DNA of 64,000 nucleotides from Exiguobacterium acetylicum DSM 20416 (GCF_000702605.1 NZ_JNIR01000001.1:2346501-2410500); one strand, 5' to 3'; shown: positions 1 to 9,224, counted from the first letter of the stretch. Numbers and translations: made by a program. The notes: generated by a model not told the origin, from the letters alone.

Positions 1-2
1 AT

Positions 3-2231
3 GAGCAAGGAAAAGAATATGCGACAGCGACGCGTCAAATCTATGACGATTACTTCGGAACATCGCTTCCACTCCTGAATGAATACGTTGAAGGAAAAAA
101 AGACGGGAAAATCAATGAAGACTTCGTTGATCCGAATACGCTCGCTGCTCTCTCCAACGGGAAAGACCTGTTCACCGAAAATGGTACGTTACGTGGATCG
201 GTCAGCTTATCAGATGCTGATGTCGACATGACACGGATTGATACGTTACTTTCGGATTATCTAACGTTGATTCAAGGCAAGGAAGTCGATGCAAAGAATA
301 ATCTTCTTGGCGAAATGCGTGTTGCCCAGTTCATCTGGCTGTCGAATCTCGTCGTCTTGATTCTCGTCCTCTTCTCGCTCGTTCGTCCGTTCATCAGCCG
401 CGTCACGAAACAGGTCAATACACTGTCTCGCGATAGTGCACTCCTTGCGACGGGGGAAGATATTCAAGCAATTCCGTTGCCTAAACGCAAGGATGAGCTG
501 CATACGTTGACGGCATCGTTCAATCAGATGGCAGCGTCGATTGCAGATAACAAGGTCCATATGCTGGCGAAGAACGAGGAGCTCCAAGCGCAACAGGAAG
601 AACTCGTCGCCCAGCAAGAAGAACTGCAAGCACAGCAGGAAGAACTCGAAGAAGCACTCGATATCACGCTTCGTAGCGAACAACATCTGAAGTATCGCAA
701 TGAATTGACAGAGACACTCGCCTCCCGCGAGACATTGACGGCATATCCAGAAATCATTGAAAAGCTTGTCTCGATCACGCATTCTGAAATCGGTGCCCTA
801 TTGTTCCTTGATCAACAAGAAGTTCGCTCGACGATCGATTACGGAATGACAGAAGAGATGGTCGGCCGTCTTGTCTCTGACGATCAATCGCTCTTGCACC
901 GGGCACGTCTTTTGAAGCGTCCCGTCCATTCATCGAAACAGGTCGCGCACGAGAGTCCGCTCCCGTATCCATACTATATGTATGAAGTCGCAGTGCCGGT
1001 GCTTGATCCGACGAAAGAGCACATGATTGCCTGTATCTATCTCGTCCGCTACCGTGATGCTTTCACGACGGAACAAATGAATGACATCCTGTCGTTCTCG
1101 CATCAATTGTCCCTCTCGCTCTTACGGATGGGCATTTATGAGGAAATGATCCGCGAGAAGAACAAGACGACGCAACTGTTGAACTCGATTCGCGAAGCTG
1201 TCGTCTATATCGAACATGAGACGGATGAGTTGCTCGTCAACGAACCCCTCATGACGTTATTCCCGGAAGTACCGACTCAGTTCGAAGACGAAGAACGCTC
1301 TGCTTTTGAGCAAGCGATGCAAGCATTAGCGGATATCATTGATGAACCGGCAGCGTTCGAGCGCTATATCGAACAAATCGTTGAACTGAATTTACCGAAA
1401 GACAGCTTAATCGTCTCGATCCGAAAGCACAGCACGTATATTCAGATTTACGCCGAGAAGATTGAAGTCGACGGCATGTGGGTCGGTACGATGCTCGTCC
1501 TGCGCGACGTGACGAAGGAAACGGAAGCCGAGCGGATGAAGGAAGAGTTCGTCTCAACCGTCTCCCATGAATTGCGGACACCGCTCTCTTCCATCTATGG
1601 CTTCACGGAACTGATGCTCAACAAACGGTTCGAGGAAGAACGGCAACGGAAGTATCTCCAGACGATTCACTCGGAGACTGGTCGCCTGACGACGCTCGTC
1701 AATGATTTCCTCGACGTCCAGCGGATGGAGTCGAGTGAGCACCGCTATGAGATGTCGACATTCGATGTCGTCGAACTGGCCCAGGACTTGATCGAGTTTT
1801 ATGATGTCTCGCATGAAACGCATAAGATTGACTTTGAGGCACGGGGACCGATCATGATTGACGGTGATGCGGAAAAGATGAAGCAATTGCTGAACAATCT
1901 GCTCAGTAATGCCGTCAAGTACTCGCCAAGTGGGGGTACAGTCTTGATACGAATTTCAAACGAACTCGGTTTCGCCCAGATCCGGATCCAGGATGAAGGC
2001 ATCGGCATTCCGCAAGAGGCCCTTCCGAAACTATTCGATAAGTTCTATCGTGTCGATAACTCCGAGACACGAAAAATCGGCGGAACCGGTCTTGGTCTGT
2101 CGATCTGTAAGGAAATCGTCAAACACCATAACGGGACGATTGATGTCGAATCCGTCGTTGGTGTCGGATCGACCTTTACGATTCGTTTCCCGATCGCTGT
2201 TATCTCGACGATCCTTACGTATGAAGATTAA
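3..2231 (+). CDS. Membrane sensor histidine kinase (5' end outside window)
   Basis: The reading frame is open from the first codon in the window, so the gene starts upstream and the N-terminus is missing. An ATG at 228 lies inside the sensor region and is not a convincing start. In order I see an extracytoplasmic segment, a transmembrane helix (FIWLSNLVVLILVLFSLV, about codons 110-128), a HAMP linker, a coiled coil of repeated QAQQEEL-type heptads, a GAF-like region, a PAS-like region, a HisKA helix with the phospho-acceptor His in VSHELRTPLSS, and a HATPase domain with the N box (NNLLSNAVKYSP), G1 box (DEGIGIP) and G2 box (GGTGLGLSI). These elements make it an autophosphorylating sensor kinase at the membrane. 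No response regulator is adjacent on the visible side, so the partner and stimulus are unknown. Confidence 0.9.
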   Translation, partial: EQGKEYATATRQIYDDYFGTSLPLLNEYVEGKKDGKINEDFVDPNTLAALSNGKDLFTENGTLRGSVSLSDADVDMTRIDTLLSDYLTLIQGKEVDAKNNLLGEMRVAQFIWLSNLVVLILVLFSLVRPFISRVTKQVNTLSRDSALLATGEDIQAIPLPKRKDELHTLTASFNQMAASIADNKVHMLAKNEELQAQQEELVAQQEELQAQQEELEEALDITLRSEQHLKYRNELTETLASRETLTAYPEIIEKLVSITHSEIGALLFLDQQEVRSTIDYGMTEEMVGRLVSDDQSLLHRARLLKRPVHSSKQVAHESPLPYPYYMYEVAVPVLDPTKEHMIACIYLVRYRDAFTTEQMNDILSFSHQLSLSLLRMGIYEEMIREKNKTTQLLNSIREAVVYIEHETDELLVNEPLMTLFPEVPTQFEDEERSAFEQAMQALADIIDEPAAFERYIEQIVELNLPKDSLIVSIRKHSTYIQIYAEKIEVDGMWVGTMLVLRDVTKETEAERMKEEFVSTVSHELRTPLSSIYGFTELMLNKRFEEERQRKYLQTIHSETGRLTTLVNDFLDVQRMESSEHRYEMSTFDVVELAQDLIEFYDVSHETHKIDFEARGPIMIDGDAEKMKQLLNNLLSNAVKYSPSGGTVLIRISNELGFAQIRIQDEGIGIPQEALPKLFDKFYRVDNSETRKIGGTGLGLSICKEIVKHHNGTIDVESVVGVGSTFTIRFPIAVISTILTYED

Positions 2232-2237
2232 TCATTC

Positions 2238-2267
2238 GACCGTTCACATCAGTGGATGGTCTTTTTT
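2238..2267 (+). terminator. Rho-independent terminator of the histidine kinase gene
   Basis: A stem of gaccgttcac pairing with gtggatggtc (with G-U pairs) around a short loop is followed by six Ts, starting seven bases after the stop codon. Confidence 0.7.
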
Positions 2268-2330
2268 GTCGTTAGATCGGATAAGACGCGGGGTATAGTC
2301 AAAAGCGCATTATTTTAAGGAGGAATCAAC

Positions 2331-3179
2331 ATGCAACTTGGATGGATTGGTTTAGGACATATGGGTGTACCGATGGCAAAACGTCTACTCGACGGTGGTC
2401 ATGACTTGGTCGTCTACAACCGGACGTATGAAAAAACAGCTCCTTTAGTAGAGAAAGGCGCAACGGCTGTCAAAGAGGCACGAGATGCGGTCCGTCAGAG
2501 CGACATTCTTTTCATCATGTTAGCTGACGGACCGGCTGTTGCGTCCGTTCTCGAAAATGTGAAAGAGGATCTCGATGGTAAGACAATCGTCAATTTGAGC
2601 ACAATCTCACCAGAAGAAACGAAGGAGATGGCTCGTCTCGTCGAAGAGCATAACGGTACGTATCTCGAATCTCCTGTATCAGGTTCTGTTCCAGTCGCAG
2701 AAAATGGTCAGCTCGTCCTGCTTGCTGGTGGTGACGTGAAAGTCATCGCGACTTGTCAGCCGTATCTCGACTTACTCGGCAAGGAAACGATTCATTTTGG
2801 AGCGCACGGTACGGGAAGTGCGGCGAAACTCGCCATTAATTTGTTGCTTGCTGTCGTCGGTCAAGGGGTTGCGGAGACATTACTCCTTGGAGAAGGTGCA
2901 GGACTTGAAAAAGAGAAGTTGATTAAGATGATCAGTGCTTCCGGCATGAATACGCCGCTCTTCACCGGCAAACGCGACATGTACCGGAAGAATGACTTCC
3001 CTTCCGCCTTCCCACTCCGGCTGATGGCGAAAGATCTCGGGCTTATCACGGCAGAAGCCACACGCCAACGGCTTGAGCTCCTCCTTGCCCAAGCGACGAA
3101 CGCTAGCTACACTGAAGCGAAACCTGATTATGGTGATGCTGATATGGCAGCAATTTATCTTGCCTTACAGGAAAAATAA
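2331..3179 (+). CDS. NAD(P)-dependent beta-hydroxyacid dehydrogenase (3-hydroxyisobutyrate dehydrogenase family)
   Basis: This 282-residue cytoplasmic protein opens with a Rossmann nucleotide-binding motif (GWIGLGHMGVPMAKRL). It carries the family substrate-binding signature SPVSGSVPVAENGQL near residue 118 and a catalytic lysine in GTGSAAKLAINLLL near residue 165. Family members oxidise beta-hydroxyacids such as 3-hydroxyisobutyrate, tartronate semialdehyde or related compounds; the substrate cannot be read from the sequence. The closest B. subtilis counterpart by length and motifs is probably YkwC. The start is fixed by aaggagg eight bases upstream. It is a single-gene unit between two terminators and converges on the flagellar genes. 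Confidence 0.85.
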   Translation: MQLGWIGLGHMGVPMAKRLLDGGHDLVVYNRTYEKTAPLVEKGATAVKEARDAVRQSDILFIMLADGPAVASVLENVKEDLDGKTIVNLSTISPEETKEMARLVEEHNGTYLESPVSGSVPVAENGQLVLLAGGDVKVIATCQPYLDLLGKETIHFGAHGTGSAAKLAINLLLAVVGQGVAETLLLGEGAGLEKEKLIKMISASGMNTPLFTGKRDMYRKNDFPSAFPLRLMAKDLGLITAEATRQRLELLLAQATNASYTEAKPDYGDADMAAIYLALQEK

Positions 3180-3181
3180 CG

Positions 3182-3224
3182 AAAAGGGTGATGCCTCTCG
3201 ATTTGAGAAGCACCACCCTTTTGA
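3182..3224. terminator. Bidirectional terminator between the dehydrogenase and flhP
   Basis: aaaagggtg pairs with caccctttt, with an inner ctctcg/tgag pairing. A and T runs on the two sides suit both convergent genes. Confidence 0.75.
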
Positions 3225-3231
3225 TTTGCAA

Positions 3232-4014
3232 TTATTTAAGAGACGTAACGATTCCCATCATCTGATCACTCGTCATCAAGGCTTTCGAGTTGAACTGATA
3301 CGCCCGCTGGAGCTGCGTCAAGTTCGTCATCTCAAGCGCCATATCGACGTTTGATGTCTCAAGTCGGCCGACCGTCAATGGATTGCCCGCTGCATTCTGG
3401 TATTGTCCGGTTGCTGTAAACAAACCACCACCGACTTCCGTCAACTCACCGTAGTTTGGAATGTCCGCGACACCTACTCGAGCGAGGACACGTCGATCTC
3501 CGTTTAGGATTCCCGTGATATTGCCATCCTTGTTCAGTTCAATCTCCGTCGCGTTCGCTGGCAAAACGATTGGATCATTCGCCTGGTTGATGACGGAGCG
3601 TCCGGCATCATCCGTCAGCAGGACTTGTCCGTTCGCTTGTGGCGACAACTGAAAGTTCCCGTCTCGCGTGAACTTCGTCACGCCATCCGTATCGACGACA
3701 CCGAAGAAATGATGTGGATTCCCAAGTGCAGCATCGAGTTTTCGGTCTGTCGTCCGGAACGTTCCGACGCCAAAGCGTGTCGCTTCGTTTGCGACGTAGC
3801 CTCCGACACCGAGTCGAAGTCCTTCTGGTGTCGTCAACGGACCTGGTGTAAAACCTGTCGCTTGGTTGTTGATGTTACGGACGAGCAGTTCATTAAACTG
3901 AGCATCCCGACGTTTATAGCCGTTCGTATCGACGTTAGCTAAGTTTTGACCGGTCGTATCGAGCTGCTTTTGCAACTGTCCCATCGTACTTGCGGATGTA
4001 TAGATTGATTGCAT
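3232..4014 (-). CDS. flhP: Flagellar rod/hook basal-body protein FlhP (FlgG family)
   Basis: The 260-residue protein has the N-terminal rod/hook signature with TGQNLANVDTNGYKR and the C-terminal family end (LTQLQRAYQFNSKALMTSDQMM) that forms the coiled-coil D0 domain of FlgG-type proteins. It is exported by the flagellar type III apparatus and polymerises into the distal rod. The start is set by aggaggatacg just upstream. It follows flhO by 12 bases, so the two are one transcript. In B. subtilis the pair lies directly behind mbl; here mbl is about 5.6 kb away with three unrelated genes between. Confidence 0.88.
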   Translation of the reverse strand: MQSIYTSASTMGQLQKQLDTTGQNLANVDTNGYKRRDAQFNELLVRNINNQATGFTPGPLTTPEGLRLGVGGYVANEATRFGVGTFRTTDRKLDAALGNPHHFFGVVDTDGVTKFTRDGNFQLSPQANGQVLLTDDAGRSVINQANDPIVLPANATEIELNKDGNITGILNGDRRVLARVGVADIPNYGELTEVGGGLFTATGQYQNAAGNPLTVGRLETSNVDMALEMTNLTQLQRAYQFNSKALMTSDQMMGIVTSLK

Positions 4015-4026
4015 CGTATCCTCCTA

Positions 4027-4815
4027 TTAGCGAACGCGTCCGATTTCGGAAACAGCCTTCTCCGCTGTCCGGTCGTACGCTTGAATGACTTTTTGATTGG
4101 CTTCGAACTGGCGCAGACCGGCATTCATCTCTGCCATCGTCTGTTCCACTTCAACGTTTCCGAGTTCGAGTACACCTTGATCGACTCGGACGTTTCCTGC
4201 ATTCAACGGATCAGCGGAACGGAACAAGCCGTTTCCTGTTCGCTCGAGCGTCTCCGGTTGATCCGTTACGACAAGACCCAAGTTTCCGATTGCTTGACCG
4301 TTCCCATCTGTAACAGCACCGTTCGCGTCAACGAGGAAGTCTTCATTGACGACGTTGAGTGGTTGTCCGTTCGTATCGAGGACGAGATCATTCTCTGTCG
4401 TCCGTAGTAGCCCGTCTTGTCCGACGGCGAACTGTCCGTTCGTCGTATAAAGGGTCTCTTCGTCTCCTGTCAGCGGATCCTGGTGACGGATCGTAAAGAG
4501 CGGTGCCCCTTCAAGCGAACTGATTTGTAGATCTGTCGCATTCCCCGTCTCCGTGATCGAACCTTGCGTGAAGTTCGGGGTCGCTGCCTGTATGAAGACA
4601 CCGGTCGCGAGCTTTCCGACCGTCGCGACTCCCCGCACACCTGTCAGTTCATTGTTTGCTGTCTGCTGGATCAGCATCTCCGGAAACGTCCGGAGTGACG
4701 CCTGATCAGCGCGGAAGCCCGGCGTCCGCGCATTCGCCAAGTTATTGCTGAGCATTTCCTGTTGGCGTTGTAATGCCTGCATCGCATTCGACGCCGTGTA
4801 CATTCCTCGTAGCAT
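4027..4815 (-). CDS. flhO: Flagellar rod/hook basal-body protein FlhO (FlgF/FlgG family)
   Basis: The 262-residue protein begins MLRGMYTASNAMQ and has the rod signature LSNNLANARTPGFRAD at residues 21-36. The C-terminal region ending with VEQTMAEMNAGLRQFEAN matches the FlgF/FlgG D0 helix. Together with FlhP it should build the rod of the Gram-positive flagellum. The start is preceded by gaggagatgaacgc. A sigma-D-like promoter lies about 50 bases upstream, in keeping with a late flagellar gene. Confidence 0.87.
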   Translation of the reverse strand: MLRGMYTASNAMQALQRQQEMLSNNLANARTPGFRADQASLRTFPEMLIQQTANNELTGVRGVATVGKLATGVFIQAATPNFTQGSITETGNATDLQISSLEGAPLFTIRHQDPLTGDEETLYTTNGQFAVGQDGLLRTTENDLVLDTNGQPLNVVNEDFLVDANGAVTDGNGQAIGNLGLVVTDQPETLERTGNGLFRSADPLNAGNVRVDQGVLELGNVEVEQTMAEMNAGLRQFEANQKVIQAYDRTAEKAVSEIGRVR

Positions 4816-4861
4816 GCGTTCATCTCCTCATTGACTTCATGTTCAATTCTTTCCTCTCAGT

Positions 4862-4887
4862 ATATCGGTCGACTTGACGTGAATTAT
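4862..4887 (-). promoter_or_regulatory. Candidate sigma-D (flagellar sigma-28) promoter for flhO-flhP
   Basis: Read on the minus strand there is ATAA, 14 bases, then ACCGATAT. The -10 element matches GCCGATAT at 7 of 8 positions; the -35 (TAAA in the consensus) is weaker. The gene context supports it. Confidence 0.5.
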
Positions 4888-5041
4888 GAGTTTTTTTGAA
4901 CAAAAAGGTAATGTTCGGAAGAGATGAATCAAAAGACCTATTAGAATCACGTTCGCCTTTTTTTTAATAGATTACATATTAAAAATTGACAAATATTGTT
5001 ATGATATAAACAACAAAAACATGATCCTCGAGGTGAAACCT

Positions 5042-7900
5042 ATGAGCTTCTTTAAAAAACGTGCCACTGAACGAACTGTGCCTGGGTCTTTGGATTTATA
5101 CACACTGTCCGACGTCACTTATTTTTTGGAAAATCATCCGGATGCCGTCTATACGATGGATACGAAGGGTCACTTCATTTCCTTCAACAATAAATTTCCG
5201 CTCCTGCTTGGATACGATCGGGATAGTCTTCAAAAGCTTCATTTCGAGACATTTTTGAAAGCGAATGAAGTCGAGACGGTCAACCAATTCAAGAAGCGGG
5301 TCTATGCTGGTGAAACCGTCCATTTCACGACGACGGTTCGACATAAAGATGGTCATTGGCTGACCTTGAACGTCACGAACATCCCGATTTACGATCAACG
5401 CGTCATCATCGGTCTCTACGGGATTGCCCGTGATGTGTCACACCACCAAGAACTCCGAACCGATTATCAGCGTCTCTTGATGAAAGACCGATTGACGAAC
5501 TCGATCGAGGGCGTCAGTTTCGTTGAATACTTCCCGACGTCAAAAGAAGTCGCCACGTCCCCTTCTCTCGCCACACTATTACAACTCTCCAAAAAACATT
5601 TAGTGAAGATGGATGCCTACGACTTTCTTGAAGAAATCCACCCAGAAGATCGAACGATTTTTCGCGAACAAAGTCTTGCACTTCATAAAGGCCAAATTCC
5701 GACCTTCGCGATGCAATTACGAATGGGACGTAGAAGTCGTTTCCAAAAGATCGTCCACTGTGAAGGTGTCGTTCAGACGGATACGATTCCCAGTTCGATT
5801 CTCTTCATCCTCAAGGATGCGACACCTCTCATCCAACTTGAACAAGAACGGGATCTGGCGATCGCATCCCTCAAGAAGTTTTTCACGTCACTGCATACGA
5901 CGGCGTACGAACACCGTTATAGTGATGATTCCGTGACCTTCCATGCTGCCGGTTTTCTCGAACCATACACTGATTACCTTCGGCGGATCGAACAAGATCA
6001 TCAACTGTGGACGAAACTCGTCTCAGCAGAAGACCTCGTCATCATGAAAGACGCGTATCCAAAAATTCGCCAAGGTGAAGTCGTTCGACTCGTTTACCGT
6101 CTAAACTATCCCGATCGCCAATTCTGGGTCGAAGAGACGTGTATCCCGATCATCGATGCACATGGTGAAGTTCTCGGTCACTATGGTGTCTCGACCGACA
6201 TCACGCGTCTAAAGGAACAACAGCATGAGATTTGGCACCTCTCGATGCATGACCCAATCACCGATTTACCCAATCATGCCTTTACGTTAGAACAGGTTCG
6301 GGAATTATTGAAGCATCGTTCCCCCTTCACTTTATTAACGGTCACGTTTAATCAACACAGCCGTCTCGCTGAGCGATTCGGTCACGAAATCGGGGAAGAG
6401 TGGATTCGACAGACGAGCAACGCCGTGAAAAAGCTTATCAAAAAAGAGGTATTCATCGGTCATCTGTTTGGGGATAAATTCCTCATTATTCTAAAAGGAA
6501 AGATCGACGAGACACGGGCGATCGGTCTTGCCAACCAACTGCTCGAGCTGACGCATCACCGGTTCGACGTCTTATCCTACGAATTGTTTTCGAAGGTCTT
6601 CATCGGCATCACCTACTCCGTCCATCATGATCATACAGCGGAAGAACTGATTAAACAGACCTATACAGCACTCCGACGTGCGAAGTCGATTTCTAAAAGT
6701 AACTTCCAGTTCTATTCATCGAAACTCGACATCACGATGTATCGCCGTTATCAACTCGAACGCGATTTGCGACATGTCATCAGTCAGAACCAGCTGTTCC
6801 TTGAGTATCAACCGAAAGTCGATAGTTGGAGCGGACGTATTGTCGGTGCGGAAGCATTGATTCGATGGGATCACCCGGAATGGGGACGACTTGCGCCAAA
6901 GGACTTCCTGTCGCTTTCGGAAGAGAGTGACCTCTATATCCACATCGGGGACTGGGTACTCGATCAAGCCTGTCGATTGATTCGTGATCTGCTCGATGAA
7001 CAACCGGAACATGTCGTTCCGCTCTCGATCAACTTATCGCCTAAACGATTGTTTTACGGCGATTTCGCGAATATCGTCGAACGACACTTAAAGAAACACG
7101 GTGTGCCCAGTCACCTCTTAGAAATCGAACTCCTTGAATCAGATGTTCTACTCGAAGGCGGACAAGTCCTTGAGACACTCGATCGTCTCGTTGATCTCGG
7201 TGTCAAACTCTCACTCGATGATTTCGGAACGGCTTACTCTTCGATTTCCTATGTCCAGCGTTATCCGGTGCATTGTTTGAAGATTGATCGATCGTTTGCG
7301 ATTCATGCCGAACATGATCCAAAGAGCCTCTCTGTCATTAAAAGTGTCATCTATATGGCAAAGGAATTCGGTTTGACCGTCGTCGCGGAAGGCATCGAGA
7401 ACATGCAACAGTTGAATCTGTATCGCGATTTAGAATGCGACATGATTCAAGGCTATCTTTTCAGTAAACCGGTCGATATCGAGACGTTCAAGCAGTTGCT
7501 TGCAAACGGCACCCTTTATCCAAAAGATACGGGCACCGCTCCACCGAAGGAGCCGATTTTAAGCCTTCATGCGAAGGTGACGATTTCGAAGCTGAACGGA
7601 CAGCCAATCCAAGTCGGATCGTCTCCGATCTTAATCAATCGTTGTACGAATCGGACGATCTCTTTCTATTCCTCGATTCGTCTACCGGTAAAGCATAAAC
7701 TGGAGCTCTCTCTGCAACTGCATCACCTGACACATCCTGATATCTTTATTGAACCGACGTCGATTTCAGAACTCGATAACGGTCTCTTCTACTACGTCGC
7801 TGACTTCCAAGTTCGCGCCTTGTCTCTCATCGTCCAAGAACAGTTAAATCATTCCCATCATTCCCGCGTCGATGACTTCTTCAAACAATCGACTGTATGA
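5042..7900 (+). CDS. PAS-PAS-PAS-GGDEF(degenerate)-EAL c-di-GMP phosphodiesterase with extra C-terminal domain
   Basis: The ATG at 5042 is chosen because gaggtg lies nine bases upstream; an ATG at 5021 has no site. The 952-residue protein has no membrane segment. It holds about three PAS-type sensor domains (roughly residues 25-130, 140-265, 275-395), a GGDEF domain (about 395-560) whose signature reads FGDKF, and an EAL domain (about 575-815). The EAL domain has the key motifs intact: AEALIRW, the Asn of INLSPKR, the Glu of EIELLESD, DDFGTAYSS, the Lys of LKIDRSF and the Glu of VVAEGIEN. It should therefore hydrolyse c-di-GMP, with the broken GGDEF acting as a regulatory domain. The last 120 residues are beta-rich and could be a diverged PilZ-like module (see NRCTNRTISFYSS), but this is a guess. 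Confidence 0.85.
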   Translation: MSFFKKRATERTVPGSLDLYTLSDVTYFLENHPDAVYTMDTKGHFISFNNKFPLLLGYDRDSLQKLHFETFLKANEVETVNQFKKRVYAGETVHFTTTVRHKDGHWLTLNVTNIPIYDQRVIIGLYGIARDVSHHQELRTDYQRLLMKDRLTNSIEGVSFVEYFPTSKEVATSPSLATLLQLSKKHLVKMDAYDFLEEIHPEDRTIFREQSLALHKGQIPTFAMQLRMGRRSRFQKIVHCEGVVQTDTIPSSILFILKDATPLIQLEQERDLAIASLKKFFTSLHTTAYEHRYSDDSVTFHAAGFLEPYTDYLRRIEQDHQLWTKLVSAEDLVIMKDAYPKIRQGEVVRLVYRLNYPDRQFWVEETCIPIIDAHGEVLGHYGVSTDITRLKEQQHEIWHLSMHDPITDLPNHAFTLEQVRELLKHRSPFTLLTVTFNQHSRLAERFGHEIGEEWIRQTSNAVKKLIKKEVFIGHLFGDKFLIILKGKIDETRAIGLANQLLELTHHRFDVLSYELFSKVFIGITYSVHHDHTAEELIKQTYTALRRAKSISKSNFQFYSSKLDITMYRRYQLERDLRHVISQNQLFLEYQPKVDSWSGRIVGAEALIRWDHPEWGRLAPKDFLSLSEESDLYIHIGDWVLDQACRLIRDLLDEQPEHVVPLSINLSPKRLFYGDFANIVERHLKKHGVPSHLLEIELLESDVLLEGGQVLETLDRLVDLGVKLSLDDFGTAYSSISYVQRYPVHCLKIDRSFAIHAEHDPKSLSVIKSVIYMAKEFGLTVVAEGIENMQQLNLYRDLECDMIQGYLFSKPVDIETFKQLLANGTLYPKDTGTAPPKEPILSLHAKVTISKLNGQPIQVGSSPILINRCTNRTISFYSSIRLPVKHKLELSLQLHHLTHPDIFIEPTSISELDNGLFYYVADFQVRALSLIVQEQLNHSHHSRVDDFFKQSTV

Positions 7901-7902
7901 AA

Positions 7903-7945
7903 AAAGCTTCCATCCCCTTAATCAAACGGGAATGGAAGCTTTCCT
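7903..7945. terminator. Bidirectional terminator between the EAL gene and the MFS gene
   Basis: aaagcttccat pairs perfectly with atggaagcttt across an 18-base loop, with A and T runs on the outer sides. It touches the stop codons of both convergent genes. Confidence 0.8.
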
Positions 7946-9144
7946 TAGTTATTCGGATTTTTGTTCAAGACAGCAGTCTGCGTCCGCTCAAGCACGGCAT
8001 TCGTGATGACGATCAAGCCGGTGAAGAGGAACAACGCTTCAAAACCGAAGTGACCAGCAATTTGTCCACCTGCCAGTGGTCCGAGGAAGTTCCCCATGAA
8101 CTGTGCAGACTGGTTATATCCGAAGATACGACTTGACGCATTCGCTGGCGTATTCTTCCGGAGCAATGTCTGTACCGACGGCATCAGTGCTGCTGTCGCA
8201 AAACCAATTCCCATCCGTAAGACGATCAATTGACTTGTATCCGTAACGAATGCTTGCGGAATCAAGAAGGCCGCAAAGACGAGTAACGCAAAGAATAAGA
8301 CGCGTTCTGCACCAATCTTATCTGACAGACGACCGAGTCGTTGCGCTGCGATTAAGGCCGCGATACCAGGTGCCGAAGCGACAATCCCGGATAATAGTGC
8401 CAGACGTTCTGTACCAGGACTGAGTTCCCGAACGTACAGCGACAGGATCGGACTAATCGATTGTGCCGCGAACTGAATCAGGAACGTCGTCAAGAACAGA
8501 CTTAAGATAAGTTCCGGATGACGAAGCGATTGGATGATTTCCTTCGCGGACGCCATTTTTTTGACTTCCATTGGGACGAATTCTTCTTTGACTAAGAAGT
8601 AGGTCACGAGGAAGGTAATGAAGAGCGGAACGCTCGTAAAGAGAAAAACGGGTCGAAGCCCAACAACGTCGGCGAGGAATCCTCCAATGAGAGGTCCTAG
8701 CAATCCACCGGCAATCCCACCGGTCGACAGGGTGCCGAGCGCCCAGCCACTTTTCTCTTTTGGGGTTTGGGAAGCAACGAGTGTAATCCCGGCTGAGATG
8801 AATCCGGATACGGCTCCCATGACAAGACGTAAGAAGACGAGTTGATAGACGTCTTGAACAAAACTAATCAAGAACATGACGATCGACATACCAAGACTTG
8901 CTCGGAGCAACATCAGCTTCCGTCCTTTTCGATCGGCGAGACGTCCCCAGATTGGTGAGACGATCGCAGCGACGAGGAAGGTTGCACCAAAGGCGATACC
9001 GGACCAGGTCGTAATATCTTGTCGGCTGTCGACACCGAGTTCTTCAATGAATAAAGGCAAAAACGGTAATACGAGACTGAGGGCGGCGGCGGTCAAAAAA
9101 CTACCGAACCAGACGACGACTAAATTTCTTTTCCACAATGGCAT
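7945..9144 (-). CDS. Major facilitator superfamily drug-efflux-type transporter
   Basis: The 399-residue protein has about twelve hydrophobic helices and MFS motif A in the loop between helices 2 and 3 (GRLADRKGRKLML). The TLSTGGIAGGLLGPLIGGFL segment resembles motif C of 12-helix drug:proton antiporters. It should export small hydrophobic compounds across the cytoplasmic membrane; the substrate is unknown. I place the start at 9144 (MPLWKRN) because aaaggaag lies ten bases upstream. A longer in-frame extension to 9240 lacks a site and runs through the promoter. The start codon sits inside a perfect inverted repeat, and a second palindrome lies in the promoter, suggesting control by a local or global repressor; none is encoded beside it. 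Confidence 0.85.
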   Translation of the reverse strand: MPLWKRNLVVVWFGSFLTAAALSLVLPFLPLFIEELGVDSRQDITTWSGIAFGATFLVAAIVSPIWGRLADRKGRKLMLLRASLGMSIVMFLISFVQDVYQLVFLRLVMGAVSGFISAGITLVASQTPKEKSGWALGTLSTGGIAGGLLGPLIGGFLADVVGLRPVFLFTSVPLFITFLVTYFLVKEEFVPMEVKKMASAKEIIQSLRHPELILSLFLTTFLIQFAAQSISPILSLYVRELSPGTERLALLSGIVASAPGIAALIAAQRLGRLSDKIGAERVLFFALLVFAAFLIPQAFVTDTSQLIVLRMGIGFATAALMPSVQTLLRKNTPANASSRIFGYNQSAQFMGNFLGPLAGGQIAGHFGFEALFLFTGLIVITNAVLERTQTAVLNKNPNN

Positions 9145-9149
9145 TGTGG
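9133..9149 (-). promoter_or_regulatory. 17-base perfect inverted repeat enclosing the MFS start codon
   Basis: CCACAATG and CATTGTGG flank a single central base; the MFS ATG (9144-9142) is inside. In RNA it could hide the start codon, or in DNA it could be an operator related to the promoter palindrome (shared TTGTG/CACAA half-sites). Confidence 0.5.
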
Positions 9150-9195
9150 CATCACTTCCTTTTAATTGACAATTCGTTTCAATGCAACAACTTTT

Positions 9196-9224
9196 AATAT
9201 ACACTTCACATTGTGAAATGTCTA
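9196..9224 (-). promoter_or_regulatory. Candidate promoter with palindromic operator for the MFS gene
   Basis: On the minus strand TAGACA, a 17-base spacer and TATATT form a sigma-A-type promoter. The spacer holds the palindrome TTCACA-A-TGTGAA (9205-9217), the usual position for a repressor operator. Confidence 0.55.

Noticed and set aside
261-782. Long antisense frames inside the histidine kinase and many other genes
   Set aside because: They mirror codon structure of the real genes on the other strand, lack ribosome sites and known motifs.
4986-5010. Promoter TTGACA with TATGAT/TATAAA before the EAL gene
   Set aside because: Spacers of 8 or 13 bases are too short; the true promoter could not be identified.
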